This document shows positions 23,688-36,284 of a DNA stretch of 64,000 nucleotides, piece by piece. The stretch is taken from the NCBI GenBank assembly GCA_034509495.1, contig CM067524.1, positions 15,290,592 to 15,354,591 on the forward strand. The letters run 5' to 3'. Both the position numbers and the translations under genes were made by a program. The first letter of the stretch is position 1. The number at the start of each line of letters is the position of its first letter. The notes beneath the pieces were generated by a model, which saw only the letters and a program-made list of their open reading frames with translations, did not search any database and was not told the DNA's origin. This DNA comes from Acestrorhynchus altus. Lineage: Eukaryota; Chordata; Actinopteri; Characiformes; Acestrorhynchidae.

Positions 23688-24424
23688 CTCTTCAGATGTG
23701 CAGTGGATGTACATTTAAGAAAAAGCCTCTTAAAGAGCTGAGCATTTGTACAGGCTTTAATTCCGTACACGCTCGGCTCAGTTCATCTCAGCGGTGCAGT
23801 GTTTCACAGCCCTGCTGTTTTCCAACACTGCACTTCTCTATAATGCAGCATAAAGGAGTCTGGGGACGTTCTAATGGTCTCCACAGAAATGTCATGATAC
23901 CATGTGTGGGTTACATTTTCTTTTACAGTCTTTAAAGTTGCAGGCATTAAGTGTGAGGAACATAAGCTCCAGGAGTGGGACTGTGAAAAGCAGCTTCTAG
24001 GTATTATGTGGATAAGTGCGTTATAATTATTTTGGGTTAGTGTGTGATGTGATGGTAAGTTCCCGGACATCTAAATTACACCGAAATGCATAACAGGCTC
24101 TTGCTGTTAAGGTTAGGAGGCTCACAAAGCGTTTAGCTGCAAAGCACATTAAAAGTATTTTTTTATTTTTTTTTTATAATCTCAATTTCCGTGTTTGGTT
24201 CAGTGTGATAAAGTGAAGGGGAATTTACACAAACACCATATTTCACTGCTATATGATGATTCCAGAGAACACAGTTCCACTGCTTCACACCTCAAAACAG
24301 AGGGGTTTATACTACTCTAACCCTCACCTGGAATTAGGCATGGAACCGATAATTTCATGGTCATCTGTTGCAGAACGTCCTATTCTATTGGTAGTACTTC
24401 TATAGGCAACAGACAAGGTGATTA

Positions 24425-24487
24425 CAACTAACTGTTATATGTGTGTGTGTGTGTGTGTGTATAAAATTTATACAACAGTTAGTTCTG
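24425..24487. repeat. Inverted repeat around a GT tract
   Basis: ACTAACTGTTATA on the left and a matching AACAGTTAGT on the right flank a (TG)n core and could fold into a hairpin. It may be a small palindromic element; the class is unknown. Confidence 0.5.
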
Positions 24488-25169
24488 GCAACTCCAGCTG
24501 ATTGGTTGAGTATTGTTCAATTCGTGCTGCTATCTCACCAAAACAGCACAGGTTTTGCACTGCATCACACCACAATGCTTCTAAGTAAATAACAACAGCA
24601 ATTCAACTATAGAGCACAACAGAACTGATACGGTGGACCCTGAGATAGAGCTGATGGTTTGTTGTCCGCCCACCCTCATTGTGGGCCAGCTGCAGTCACT
24701 TATGTGGAACGACCAAGCCACTTTGAAAAATTGCCCTCGGAATATGGACAAAGACTTGATTAGGCTGGCGAAACGGTGGCTCTGGTTAGGGAACGTTGTA
24801 GCCGAGGGACACATTCCCTTCGTGTTTATATTTTGAGAATTACGTATGTGTTTGGTGGCACCAAGGCATTGTCTGTATCCCTGACACTCGTGATTTTGGC
24901 CAGTCGTGTACCTAGAGCTAAGATGACAACAAGAATTCACAACAGTAAAAGACAAATGGACAAAAAAAAAAAAAAAAGTGAGATTCTGTGTTAAGAGCTG
25001 AAGGAGCCACAGTGCAAGTGGGTTGCATTAGTGGGTGAGTGGGTTGATGTAGCAACAAGCAGGTAGCTGAGGATCTATAATACGTTGGAAGAAAATTTTA
25101 AAAAACATTGTATGTGGCGTTCAGGGCTCAGTTCATTAATTTGTTTCTTTTTCATACACAAACATTTTG

Positions 25170-26170
25170 TATTCACAGTGCTTCACTTTTTTTCCCCCAC
25201 ATTTTATCATCATATAGCTTTATTTCAAAATGGTTAAATTCAATACCCCATTTTTGTTTGAATCTTTGCAAATTTATTAAAAATAAAACAAATTTAAACA
25301 AGTATTCACAGGCCTTTGCCAGGACACTCAAAATTGAGCTCAGGTGCATCTTGTTTCCACTGATAATCCGTCAGATGTTTCTACAGGAACATGACCAAGA
25401 ACCCCATGGTCACTCTGAGAGAGCTTCAACATTGCTCTTTATAGAGAGGAGAAACTACCATATAGGCCTGATTGTTGGAGTGCTGCAGAAATGGTTGTCC
25501 TTCTAGAAGAGTGTCCAGATGGAAACCACTCCTCAGTAAAAGGCACATGATAGCATGTGTGGAGTTTTCCAGAAGGCACCAAAAGGATTCTCAGACCATG
25601 AGAAACAAAATTATCTGAATATTGTTCTATTGAAACAATAACTGAACTTTTTGGATTGAATGCCAAGCATCATGTCTTGAGGAAACCAGGCACTGCTCAT
25701 CACCTAGCCAATACCATTCCTACAGTGAAGCATGGTGGTGGGCAGCATCATGCTGTGGGAATGTTTTTCAGGGTCAAGGGAAAGATGACTACAGCAATGT
25801 ACTGCGACGTCCTTGATGACAACCTGGTCCAGAGCCATCTGGACCTCTGACTGGGATGAAGGTTTATCGTCCAATGACCCTAAGCACACAGCCAAGATAA
25901 CAAATGAGAGGCTTCAGGACAACTGTCCTTGAGCCAGAGCCCAGACATGGATCTGATTGAACATCTCTGGAGATATGTAAAAAAGGCAGTGCACTGACTC
26001 TCCTCATTCAGTCTGATGGAACTTAAGAGGTTCTGCAAAGAAGAATGGGAGAAACGTCCCAAAACGTGTGCCAAGCTTGTAGCATCAAACTCAAAAAGAC
26101 TTGAGTCTGTAATTGCTGCCAAAGGTGTGTCAACAAAGTATTGAGCAAAAGTTGTGAATTATTATATTTT
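25170..26170 (+). pseudogene. Tc1-like transposase pseudogene within a decayed element
   Basis: This is the longest Tc1 relic. Plus-strand fragments in shifting frames encode pieces of the DDE catalytic domain: HHVLRKPGTAHHLANTIPTV with KHGGG, then FFRVKGKMTTAMY, and further on a DPKHTAK-like and an EHLWRYVK-like segment. The N-terminal DNA-binding part is deleted, since the sequence passes directly from the 5' terminal region into the middle of the gene at about 25386. Stops and frameshifts make it non-functional. It ends with the family-typical caacaaagtattgagcaaaa. Confidence 0.92.
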
Positions 26171-26494
26171 TGTGTAAAGCAAAAGAACATTATATACATT
26201 CATATAAAGGTAGATAAGGTAAAGGTATGATGTCATTCAGACATCATGAAATGTACACTGGCAAGTTTAAGAGGAACCTTTAAATAAATCAAAAATAAGC
26301 ACCACATATAAAAGAAAATAAAAAACAAAATGAAAAATCTACCACAAACCTGATTGGTCTAAAGTGATGAAATCAATATTATACATGACCATTTATCAAC
26401 AGTGGTCACCTGCCTCTTTTCTCAGCCAACAACAGTCAGACCAGCAGCTACTATCACCATGGAAACATCACGTATTGACGGGGAAACAACCCGA

Positions 26495-26660
26495 GGACAA
26501 TTTGTGCAATGCACTGGTGGAAAAACAGTCCAAGAGCATGATGCTACCACCACCATGCTTAACAGCTGGTACATTATTCATGGAGTTGAACACCCTAACT
26601 TTACACCTTCAACCATCTTTGTCTCATCTTCCTATGTATTATATAAATATTTTTTATTTG
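26495..26660 (-). mobile_element. Tc1-like transposase fragment
   Basis: The segment gcatgatgctaccaccacca and cttaacagctggtac is the reverse complement of a conserved Tc1 transposase stretch; the same stretch appears at 29350-29690. Confidence 0.65.
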
Positions 26661-26859
26661 GGCATATGGTCAGCAGCACACTTCAAACTAAAGCTCTGAA
26701 GTGTTTATTTTTCACCACAAGTGGATTAGAGGTGCACTCTACGGACAAAACCCTACTGCATTAATAGTGATACATGGTGTCTGTGACTGTCAGGTTCACT
26801 TCGGCACACAAATATAATAAAATACCTAATAGATGCCTAATAGACAACTAATAGACACC

Positions 26860-26992
26860 TGTACTGGACAACATCACACTGGGCGTCTTGGGGAGAGAGC
26901 GCCATCTACCCACGCAGAGAGAGCATTGCCAATTTCTTAAGCAGTCCGAGCCAGGATTCAAGCCTAGCACATTAAACCACTGAGCTGCCCTG
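26860..26992 (-). mobile_element. SINE-like retroposon, copy 2
   Basis: It contains gagagcgccatctacccac and gagagcattgccaatttctt. The minus strand starts gggcagctcagtggtttaat and gcttgaatcctgg, positioned like A and B boxes of a tRNA-derived SINE head. Confidence 0.65.
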
Positions 26993-27037
26993 AGCCCCAC
27001 AAATATGATAATTAACAGTTAACAAATGATATATATA

Positions 27038-27417
27038 TATGTTCACATTTGTGGACACACCTTGTAATTAATGCATTCAGCTACTTTATTACACCCATTT
27101 CTAACACAGTTGTGCAAATGCACATGCTCCTCTTGTCCAGCTCCTGTGAGCTGGGAAGCAGTGGAACAGTGTTCTCGGGAATTATTGTATTTCATACATT
27201 TAATTTGGGATGAGCTGGGGATGAGGTAGAATAGTGATTGTCCAACACCCTGACCTCACTGAGTGCAATCAAATCCTCACAGTAAAGCTAGAAAATCTAG
27301 TAGAAAGCCTTCCCTGGAGAGTAACGACAGACAACAAAAGCGTGATAGACTCTTTTTTAATATCCCTGAATGAACAAGCAGGTGTCCCAATACTTTAGTC
27401 CATACAGTGTATAATGT
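27038..27417 (+). mobile_element. Tc1-like transposon relic
   Basis: It starts tgttcacatttgtggacaca, keeps cagtggaacagtgttctc and tccaacaccctgacctcact, and ends caggtgtcccaatactttag and catacagtgta. These are terminal and internal blocks of one fish Tc1 family with most of the transposase deleted. Confidence 0.8.
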
Positions 27418-27540
27418 TCTTCTGGACCAGGGACAGTTCGTGACTGATTTAAACGGGCTGACAGTCTGAGAAGGTTTCAGGTAGAAGGTGACTATAATTC
27501 AACAGCCAGTGTTCCACTTCAGACAGAAAAAAGCTCAACT

Positions 27541-27544
<4 letters not shown>

Positions 27545-27593
<49 letters not shown>

Positions 27594-27600
27594 AGAGAGA
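27545..27600. repeat. (GA)n microsatellite
   Basis: A GA run of about 55 bp with a GCGC interruption near its end. Confidence 0.97.
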
Positions 27601-29349
27601 ACAAGTGCTCAGCTCAAGGTGTGCGTCCAGCGTTGAACAGTGAGTAGAGTATCATTGGGAACAGGATGAGAGAACATCAGCATTTAAAAGCCTATAATAG
27701 ATAGCAGGAGATAATGAGCACACTCAGACGTCTGTGTGCATGGGATTGTGGGGAGAAAGCACATTAACAGAAAAACGGAGGTCAAACTGTGATCATATGA
27801 GCTTACTGTGGCCTACACTACCAATGCTTTGATTTGAACAGCCTAAGTGCCTAAGAGGATGAAAGTTACTGAAAGTAAAATCCCTTGTGGCAAGTGGCTT
27901 TATAAAATTAGCTTCAATTTACTGAAGCATGAATAGTAATCGGTAGAACTGCTTTTAGAGCATGAAATCTTATGGCCTTTTTTGTTCTGTTCCTTAAGCG
28001 GAGAAATGTTGCATATGGAAAACTTAAAATGGGGAGAAAAATGTGTGTATATGCAACAGAGGATGAGAGGGAACGTGTTATCATGAAATAACAGCATGGG
28101 TGTGATGAAGCATATTTTGACATTTATTGCTTTTATACATCAGTTCTTTGGTTGAATGATCTGACATGGATGGCATTCGTTAACCCTCTGGAGTCTGTGC
28201 TCCCGGCAGGAAGGAACAAATTGCTATAATACTTGAATAATTAAAAAAATAAATAAATAGAAGTTTTTTTGTCATAGAAACAATAAACACGCCACAAAAA
28301 CATTCAACTGTCTACTTATCAAATATATAAAGGGTGAAAAAAAACTAACAGGTTTCAGTCGGTCAGTCACAGTGCAAGTCATTATGTCCCATCCAACAAT
28401 TTCAGCTGTTCATATGCTAACAACATATGCTGGTCTGTCTGCTTGAAATACTGGGGGATTTCAAGACAAGAAAATGTGAATAAAGAGGAAAGAAATTTTA
28501 CTCTAAGAGTTGTTTTCACACTGAGCTCAGAGCTTTGAGATGCAGACAATGATTCTATGTTTCAGAGAATAAAAAGCTGCCGCACCTCACAACAACACAG
28601 CTGCCACCTAACAGCGCACACAGCACAGCAGCGTCACCGTCTGGAGAAAACAGGCAAGTTACAACAGCTTCATTCGGAGCTGATCCCGAGGATGAGTATG
28701 AGTAAATGAAGTAAAATCCATTGTTTTGTTATTTGTTGTGAATTAAATCAAATTGGGGCCTTGCGAGTCAGAATCTAATTTGGGAAATCAGTGGTGACAC
28801 TTAGCCCTAAAATACACAGTCTGAAATAATTAAAGGTGTATACATTAATCTTTGTTATGCGATAGCAGTGAAACAGTATGTATATTTGTTCCGAACCATC
28901 ATGGTATGACATCGTAGTTCAGTGTGCGCAGATGTAAAATTTACTAAAATGAAAGAATGTAACAACTTAACAGCTGTTAGCTGACAAGTGGAAATCCCAT
29001 ACCGGAACTAGAAGATCTGTCCCCATCTTTCAAACCAGCAATCAGCAAAGCCTTTGCTCTGTCTTTGGGAGATGAGAGGATCTGACTAAAGTGTTTCAAT
29101 TAGTCCTAAACCGAACAAATTCTATTTATTTCGTTATTTTACGAGATGCTTTTTCCGTTTGAGAGCCAAATGCGAACTATTGGAACATATCACTGATGCA
29201 AAATGTGTGCACACTGTTTACCTTTCATTGCTTAACACACGGCAGGCTGTACCTCAAGGGGACTACCTCAGGGGGAACACACAACACTCGGCGGAACAAA
29301 TTGTAAATTGCACTGTCAGCACGCCGCACCTTTACCAGATGGTTTTGCT

Positions 29350-29690
29350 AGCAATCAACAAGCTTCTGGCAGAAATCTTGGCAGAACTTGGTGAGTTGAA
29401 TTAAATTTTCTTGGCACAGACCTGACTGTAATCACAACCAATCCACATATTAGAAGTCGGGATTTTAGCAAGGCCGTTCAAAAGGTTCTGTAAAGGAATT
29501 CTGAGGTATTCCCAGAAAACGGTGCTACCACCACCAACTGTAACAGCTGGTACAGCGCTCTTAGGGTTGAAAGCCTCATATCATATCTTAACTTCTCATC
29601 TTTGTTTCCTCTGATCATAAAAGCGTTTTGTCCAGATGGCATTTTCATAGAACAATAATTGCTTTTCAGACTTTTGTAATTTTATTACAC
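29350..29690 (-). mobile_element. Tc1-like transposase fragment
   Basis: The segment gctaccaccaccaactgtaa, acagctggtacagcgctctt and agggttgaaagcctcat is the reverse complement of a Tc1 transposase coding stretch. Related blocks of about 110 bp (29200-29320 and 29720-29820, sharing a ctgtttac start and an aacaaactgtaa end) flank it. Confidence 0.65.
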
Positions 29691-29907
29691 TATTCCATAA
29701 ATATATGACTCAAGTGAGAGCATAAGTCAACTGTTTACATTTTACTGCTTGAAACACTGGGATGGAACAGCTACCCCAGGGGGACAATACAGCACGCAGT
29801 GCAACAAACTGTAACCAAATATACATTGTGAATATATTTTCCCACCCATTTCACTAAACTGATGCTCAACAATGCCTTCTGTCTAACCCCTGCTACATAA
29901 ACAATGT

Positions 29908-31240
29908 ACAGGGCCCTCCGTAATGTTCGGCACAAAGACACGTTTGTCCTTCATATCCTCCACAGAGATAAAGTTCAAATCAGATGAGATTAAAGTCTAT
30001 TTGCATATATTTAGGTTTCACCATCATGAACTTACTACACTGCTTTCCTTATTTCAGGGCACCATAATGTGTGGAGCTGTTATGTTTAAGTACTTATTAT
30101 TATGTTTTGTACTTATTAAGGCTGATATGATTGCTTGAAGTCTGAGATTCTTACACAATGTGCTGAGTATCTGTCATGGAGATGCTTTGCCAAGTCAAGT
30201 GTTACTTTCAACATACAGAACACATGCACAGTTGAATATAAATCAGGTGACTTTCCTTCTCTCCCCTTTTGGAAAAACACCCTGTGTTGCCCAAGCATAT
30301 GTATGTTTGGGATCAGTTTTCTGCTGTAGGGTGAAGCACTGCCCAATCAGTTTGGAACCTGAAGAAAAACTGCCTGAGAAGATAATAAGCACTTTAGAAT
30401 TCACCATATTGCCTTCAGCAATGACATAATCGGTGAGGCCGTATATGGCCATGGCATGACACCCCCAGCACCATGTTTCACAGATGAGGAGCTATGCTTT
30501 GGATCATGGCCAGCTGCTTTTTGGTTTCCACACTTTGCTTTTGCCATCACTCTGGTACCATTTGGTCTCACCTGTCTTAGACCTTTTATTTGTCCAGAAT
30601 TCTGCTTTTGGTACTTTTGGTAGGCTAAAGCTGCATTCCTGATCTGACCTGATCCTAATTGAGAGTTTTTTTGAGGATTAGTGAGGATTTGTCATAATCA
30701 GTGGGGTTATTCCTTGGCCTATCAGTCGCTTTTTGATTAATGAGCACACCAGTGCTCAGTTATTTCTCCAGACAGTTGATTTAGGTAATTGACTGATGTC
30801 TCAAATAATTTTATCATCATGTTTATCAGCCATGTAAGAGCTTTATTGGCACAGCTCCAGTCCTCTGTTGAAAAATGGCAACCAGAGATGCAAAAGGTGT
30901 TCAAAAGCTTAGAAGAAAGTCTAGGTGTCTACAAAAGCAATGGTGCTCACAAGCGTATACAGAAATACACATGAAGCCAAACATGGCAAACGTTGTTGTG
31001 AAACGTGTTGTAATTTCAACATGATGAATCTGAAATGCAAATACCCTGATCTGGAATCTGAAACTGAGCAGCAGAGGGGCATAACAAGGAAAAATGTGGC
31101 TTTGTCTCAAACAATTTGGAGGGCATTGCATGTGTCTATAACTGTAGCACTGTATTTGACTAACTGTAAATAAAAAAAAGGTTAATATTGACAAGTGTTT
31201 CTGATGCTCCACAGCTACACTATACTTAAATCTGGTCACC
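29908..31240 (-). mobile_element. Tc1-like element, full-length but decayed
   Basis: The left end reads cagggccctccgtaatgttc and the right end lies near 31200. Between them, cagcaccatgtttcacagat, gaggagctatgctttggatc and tggtaccatttggtctcacc are reverse-complement pieces of Tc1 transposase. No long frame survives. At about 1.3 kb its length is close to an intact Tc1-type element. Confidence 0.75.
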
Positions 31241-31449
31241 TGATGTAGTCACTGTTTATAAACTCAGAATGAAACTGATAGGTACTGGAGATCCCACCTT
31301 CCCATGATGCTGAAAACACTAATGAAGCAGGAAAATAACATTATTACAGAGGCATCTTTGGCCCAGGTTATTTCTGAAGCTCACAGACACCAATATAGGA
31401 AATCTTAAACAAAAAAACAGCATAAAAAACAAAACAATACACACAATCT

Positions 31450-31459
<10 letters not shown>

Positions 31460-31494
<35 letters not shown>
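31460..31494. repeat. (CA)n-(GA)n microsatellite
   Basis: A short CA run leads into a GA run. Confidence 0.95.
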
Positions 31495-31497
<3 letters not shown>

Positions 31498-32984
31498 CGA
31501 TCAGAGGCTGTATAAGCTATGTGTGTGGGAGTACAGTGTGTGGTGAGTGTGAGGGAGCTCGTTGGCCCGGTGCTGCGCTGCAGTGGTGGAGTGATCTCTG
31601 CGACTGCACACCTATCAGCAGGCCAGTGTGTGGGCGAAGCACATTACACAACTCCACTTGTTAGCCTACACAGGGCCACTGCAGGCCAGTCCTTCCTCGC
31701 GCACACACACACACTATGTACTGCACAACATATCACTCGCTCAATGTTATTGCGATATTAAACTCCATAATAGTCATCTCAAAGGTGATTAGGGTTCTGC
31801 AAATAAGTTTCTAATTAATAACTGAGTGGTGTAGAGATTATGAAATTGGTGATGTACTATTAAGATTTAGATTTCTCTGTAAATACATTCCCCCAAAATG
31901 TGCCAACCTGCTCAAAAGGCATCCAGACATTCATTTGTTTTGCACACACAAACATGGTATAACTAACTGTAATCGATAAAAAAACAAATAAACCTACACT
32001 GCTGAATGGTGGGGCAGCCATTTGAGTAACCAGTCCAATTTTCGTTTAAATCCTTAAATATAGCCTCTGCGTAATTTTGCTAAAATTGTTTTAGTAAAAA
32101 AATATTTTGAGTAATTTCTGAAGCAAATAAATGTAAATAATGGCACATACACTTACAAAGATTACGTCAGAGTCCACACGCAGTGAGTTACCAACAAAAT
32201 CCATTTCCTGTTGTAATAAACTAAAGCAGGTTACTTTAAGTGACCTTAGTCCAGATTCCCCGTTTGGCTGAGTTACTGCTGGTTGAAAACTGAGAACAAA
32301 AATTAAACAAAGGATATGGATAAAAGAAAAACACCCACATGTTCATATTTAATTTTAAGCTCCACCATAAATGATGCATCTTCATTCTGGTGCTAGTATA
32401 CGTCTGATGCCACAACATAATTTAAGGCGAAACAAGGCTTTGAATCCAAATCTAACTAACTCGTTCATAAGATAGCCTCCAATATATATTGCTTACTTCC
32501 CACTCACAACCTCTTTTCTCATATTTTTATATAACCAGTCAGAGTCAATTGTGGCACAAACAATGACAGCGGCAAGCTGTTGTACTTCCATGTTTAATGG
32601 TTTTCTACAGGGAACATGGGACATGTATATTTTTGAGCAGGTTCAGCTCAAATTCCTTCTATTCAGACATGACTGGGCTCCTACAAGCAGGATAAACTCA
32701 TATATTAAATATTAAATAAATTCATATATATATTCATAGAAGTTTTTATTAGATTCTATGGTAAATGCTATATGAACATTTGTGCTTAAATGTAAAGTTA
32801 CTAGATGATTTGGACACATTCATTTATTTACTTCCTTTATAAGTATGAAAATATTTAATTAATAGTTAATTCATCTGGAAATGTTGGCATTTTTAAATGG
32901 CATAAAAAGTAAAAGGAGTTTTGGTACGACGGTGAGACACTCGCTCGCTCTCTCACTCTCTGAACATGCAACGCAGCCCTATTA

Positions 32985-33420
32985 AAGACAGAAAAGCCAG
33001 GAAACGCCTCCAAGCCTCCATTAGTGTACACCCCCAGTCAACTCGTTTCGATTGAAGACACATCATTAATTATCACAGACATCATTTAACACTGCTGTTT
33101 AGTGTCCCTGCTGTGGAGTGGACGCCTGATGAGGCCGCCTTTCTAGTTAATATCATTACAGGAATGTGGACTTCCCAGATAAAGCGGTTAAGCCAATTGA
33201 GCCGTGCTTAGAAGGCCTGCTGCAGCCTCAGAGTTGAACTGGCTATTGAACCAATTAGCAGAGATGGAAGAGAAGCTTGGCAGTGATTACTGCTGAGTCA
33301 CTGAGTAGGGCCTTCTGTTTCAGCCACAGGACTGCTACACCACACAGCTGCCCGGTGTACACTAGTGCCTGCGTCAGCACGCGTGTGCTTGTGTGAGCAT
33401 TAGCGAGATGAAAAGTGGAC
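32985..33420. promoter_or_regulatory. Candidate intronic regulatory block (intron 2)
   Basis: This is unique, repeat-free sequence of balanced composition within a repeat-rich intron. It contains several TTAAT/ATTA cores, two CCAATT motifs (33194, 33251) and TGCTGAGTCA at 33291-33300, which matches a Maf/AP-1 type site. Function is inferred from composition and motifs only. Confidence 0.25.
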
Positions 33421-34399
33421 AGTGTGGAAGTGACTGTATGTGCTGTAGGTCTATACCAAACCGTCTGTGCGGCATTCAAAAGATTGAATGGTTATCCATA
33501 CACATATAAGCCCTACATACATCACCCTCCTGCCTGAAATCAATTACTGCTAATGGGGCCAGACTTCTGCAGTGCGCTTGTGTACGTGTGGCAATACAAT
33601 GAGTTCTTTGGCAAGCCTTGTGCTATCAAGGTGTGTTCATAAGCCTTCACTCTGCAGAAGCATAGCCATGCAGAGAGAGGGAATGACAGAGCTTGTGAGT
33701 GACCAAGAAAGAGTAGGAGAGAGACAGTGGTGAGTAAATGAGGGATGAGAATTAATAGGAGAGAATTAGTCTGTCAGTCTGTTACATGCCCCTCAGAACA
33801 TTGTGAGCCGCATCGATAACTAGAGCTGAGTGGCAGAATCCCTAGAAAGTAGCATAGAAGGGTCATAGCAAGCATTACTACTCTACTGCAACAGCACCAA
33901 CCAAAACATCATCCCATTCTGTGCAGTAATCCAAAATGTAAAAATTGCAGTCCACCAAACTCTGACTGTACATGTGATACTCATGTACATTTTCATCAGG
34001 AGGGAATCAGTATCCTAACTAATGATCTGAAAAAATGCAACATGTACGAGCACAGCAGACCCTTAACGAGTCATCACCATACACTGTGCAGAAGAGCGCT
34101 GCCCAACAGAGCCCAGACACGCTTGGGCCCCACCCAGAAGAGCTCCACCCAGCAGACAGTATACCCAGCTGGTGTCCTTCATCTCCACAATAGCTCACTC
34201 ATCAGTGGAGGGGTTAAATTCAGAGTTCAATCAAATAAACCTGAGCAGTCAGGCAAACTAATCAATCCTGAAGCCAGTCAATCAATCCTGATTACAATTG
34301 GAATTCTAGCAGTGTGTCTAGAATTCTGCAAATTCTACACACACTGCAAAGGTCAGTGATCTTATTATCAGTTTTTTAACAACCAGATAAAACAAACCA

Positions 34400-35585
34400 G
34401 AGTTTCAGGATAACCAAAAAGATGTAACTCCGGCGGTAAACCAATTTATAATCAATATACAATAAAAAATAACCTCACTCAAACAAAAGCTAATAAAAAA
34501 CTAGAAAAAAAAATAGAAAACTGGTTTGATGAAGAAGGTGAAATTATGAGAAAACCACTGAGAAAGGAGACTGAAGATTCTATACATCAAAACAAGTTCT
34601 GGGGAAAAATAACAAAATAACAAATAGAGACACATGGAAAAAATACTTTACAAAAACTGGAAAAATCTATTCACAGACTCTCACCACCAAAAACACACCC
34701 AAGATAAATTAGAACATTTAGAACTGGCTTCAAAAACTACCAAAACCCACTTGAACAGCAATTTACCCCAAACTCCAATTTGTTTTAATGGAATAAAGCT
34801 TGTGGCCCTGACTGAATCAGGACTGGGATGCTGAAGGACAGCTCCTCTGACCCACACAAGGCCTTACTAAACTAAAAATCTGGTTCTGAAAGCTGTCTGC
34901 TATCCTGAATCCTGAGCCTTTAATGCAATCAGGAAAAAAAATCCACAAAATCAATTCATTAATCAATTAAAATCTGGTGTCAATTGTTTGATAGCATTAT
35001 TGAACCTATTGCACTGCATGGAAGCAAGGTTTGGGGTTCATCCCTGCATGTGTCCAGCTCAAAAAAGAGCTTTCATATTTTGCCTTCATTTAAAATCCAG
35101 CTATAAAAACCACCCTGCAGTATAAAGCACTGAAAACCCAAGACTAACTAAACCACTGACCCCAACACACCACAGCCTCAGACCAGCACTGCTGACTAAA
35201 GTCCAATCAGACTCCACCAATCCAAGTCAGTCTATCCAGAACAGTGGAACAAAACACCAGAAACCAGTCTAAATGAGCATGCGATTGGGCCCTAAACAGA
35301 ATAATGAATTTATTCTCTTCACAGTCAGTGAGTCACAGCAGAGACAGAGCCTGACCAAGTACTGGCTCAGTAACTACAGCTTGGAAATAGAGATGGGCAG
35401 GTGTAGGTAGTCCTGGATGTGCAGAGAGGAGAGTAAGTGTGGTCACTGTGAGAACACATTAAACCTCACCCCATTAAACAACTGTTAATTAAACTGTAGA
35501 TTAGTGAAGGTTTTTTGTTTTTAGTTTGTTTGTTTTATTTATTTTAATCCTTAATAAAAAAAAAGCATTTATTTTATTAATAAAC

Positions 35586-35617
<32 letters not shown>

Positions 35618-35630
35618 CATGATCATGATG

Positions 35631-35714
<84 letters not shown>

Positions 35715-35800
35715 GTCATTTTATCATATACTATTCAGATTTAATATTGTGTGCTTTGGTTACATTGTTTATGAAACCAATAAAGCCAACCTGACTTTGA
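34400..35800 (+). pseudogene. Decayed LINE (non-LTR retrotransposon) ORF2 and 3' end
   Basis: Three plus-strand pieces, in different frames and broken by stops, match a fish LINE reverse-transcriptase protein as I remember it. NKACGPD at about 34783 is the RT KAxGPD motif, QKRAFIFCLHLKSS lies near 35060, and LTKYWLSNYSLEIEMGR with a CGHC cysteine pair follows at about 35350-35440. The 3' part contains a trinucleotide tract and ends in an AATAAA signal at 35779, followed by a GA-rich tail. The clade is uncertain. It is inserted antisense to ppp3ca. Confidence 0.8.
35585..35715. repeat. Palindromic trinucleotide tract (ATG)n-(ATC)n-(ATT)n
   Basis: A run of about eleven ATG units passes through GATCATGATCATGATGATC into about fifteen ATC units and then an ATT run. 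The ATG and ATC halves are reverse complements, so the block can form a hairpin. It lies inside the 3' region of the LINE. Confidence 0.97.
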
Positions 35801-36010
35801 GAGAGAGAGAGAAAGAGAAAATAGGGAAAAGAGGAGAGAGCGAGAAAACAAGAACAATCAAGTAAGCAAAAGAGAGAGAGTGTCAAAGCTAGAGACAGAA
35901 CAAGAGAGTGAGGGACAAGTGAGAAAGAGTGAGTGAAACACATCAAGAGGGAGAAAGAGCAAGAGATTGGGAGATTGAGTGAGAGACAGGGAAAGCAAGT
36001 AATGCGTGAG
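35798..36010. repeat. GA-rich tract following the LINE
   Basis: An imperfect GA-rich sequence begins right after the LINE's AATAAA and is probably an expanded LINE tail. Confidence 0.85.
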
Positions 36011-36053
36011 AGCCAGAAAGAAAATGAGAGTGAGAGCATGCTTAAGAGAAATC

Positions 36054-36055
<2 letters not shown>

Positions 36056-36128
<73 letters not shown>
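36056..36128. repeat. (GT)36 microsatellite
   Basis: An uninterrupted GT run. Confidence 0.98.
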
Positions 36129-36130
<2 letters not shown>

Positions 36131-36213
36131 GTTGAGGAATAACAGAGTGGGAGTGATGAATGGCTACTGTTCCAATCAAAATGTGTGCCTCTCAAACTCT
36201 TGATGTATAAGAT

Positions 36214-36215
<2 letters not shown>

Positions 36216-36283
<68 letters not shown>
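36216..36283. repeat. (GT)34 microsatellite
   Basis: A second uninterrupted GT run 87 bp from the previous one. Confidence 0.98.
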
Positions 36284-36284
<1 letters not shown>

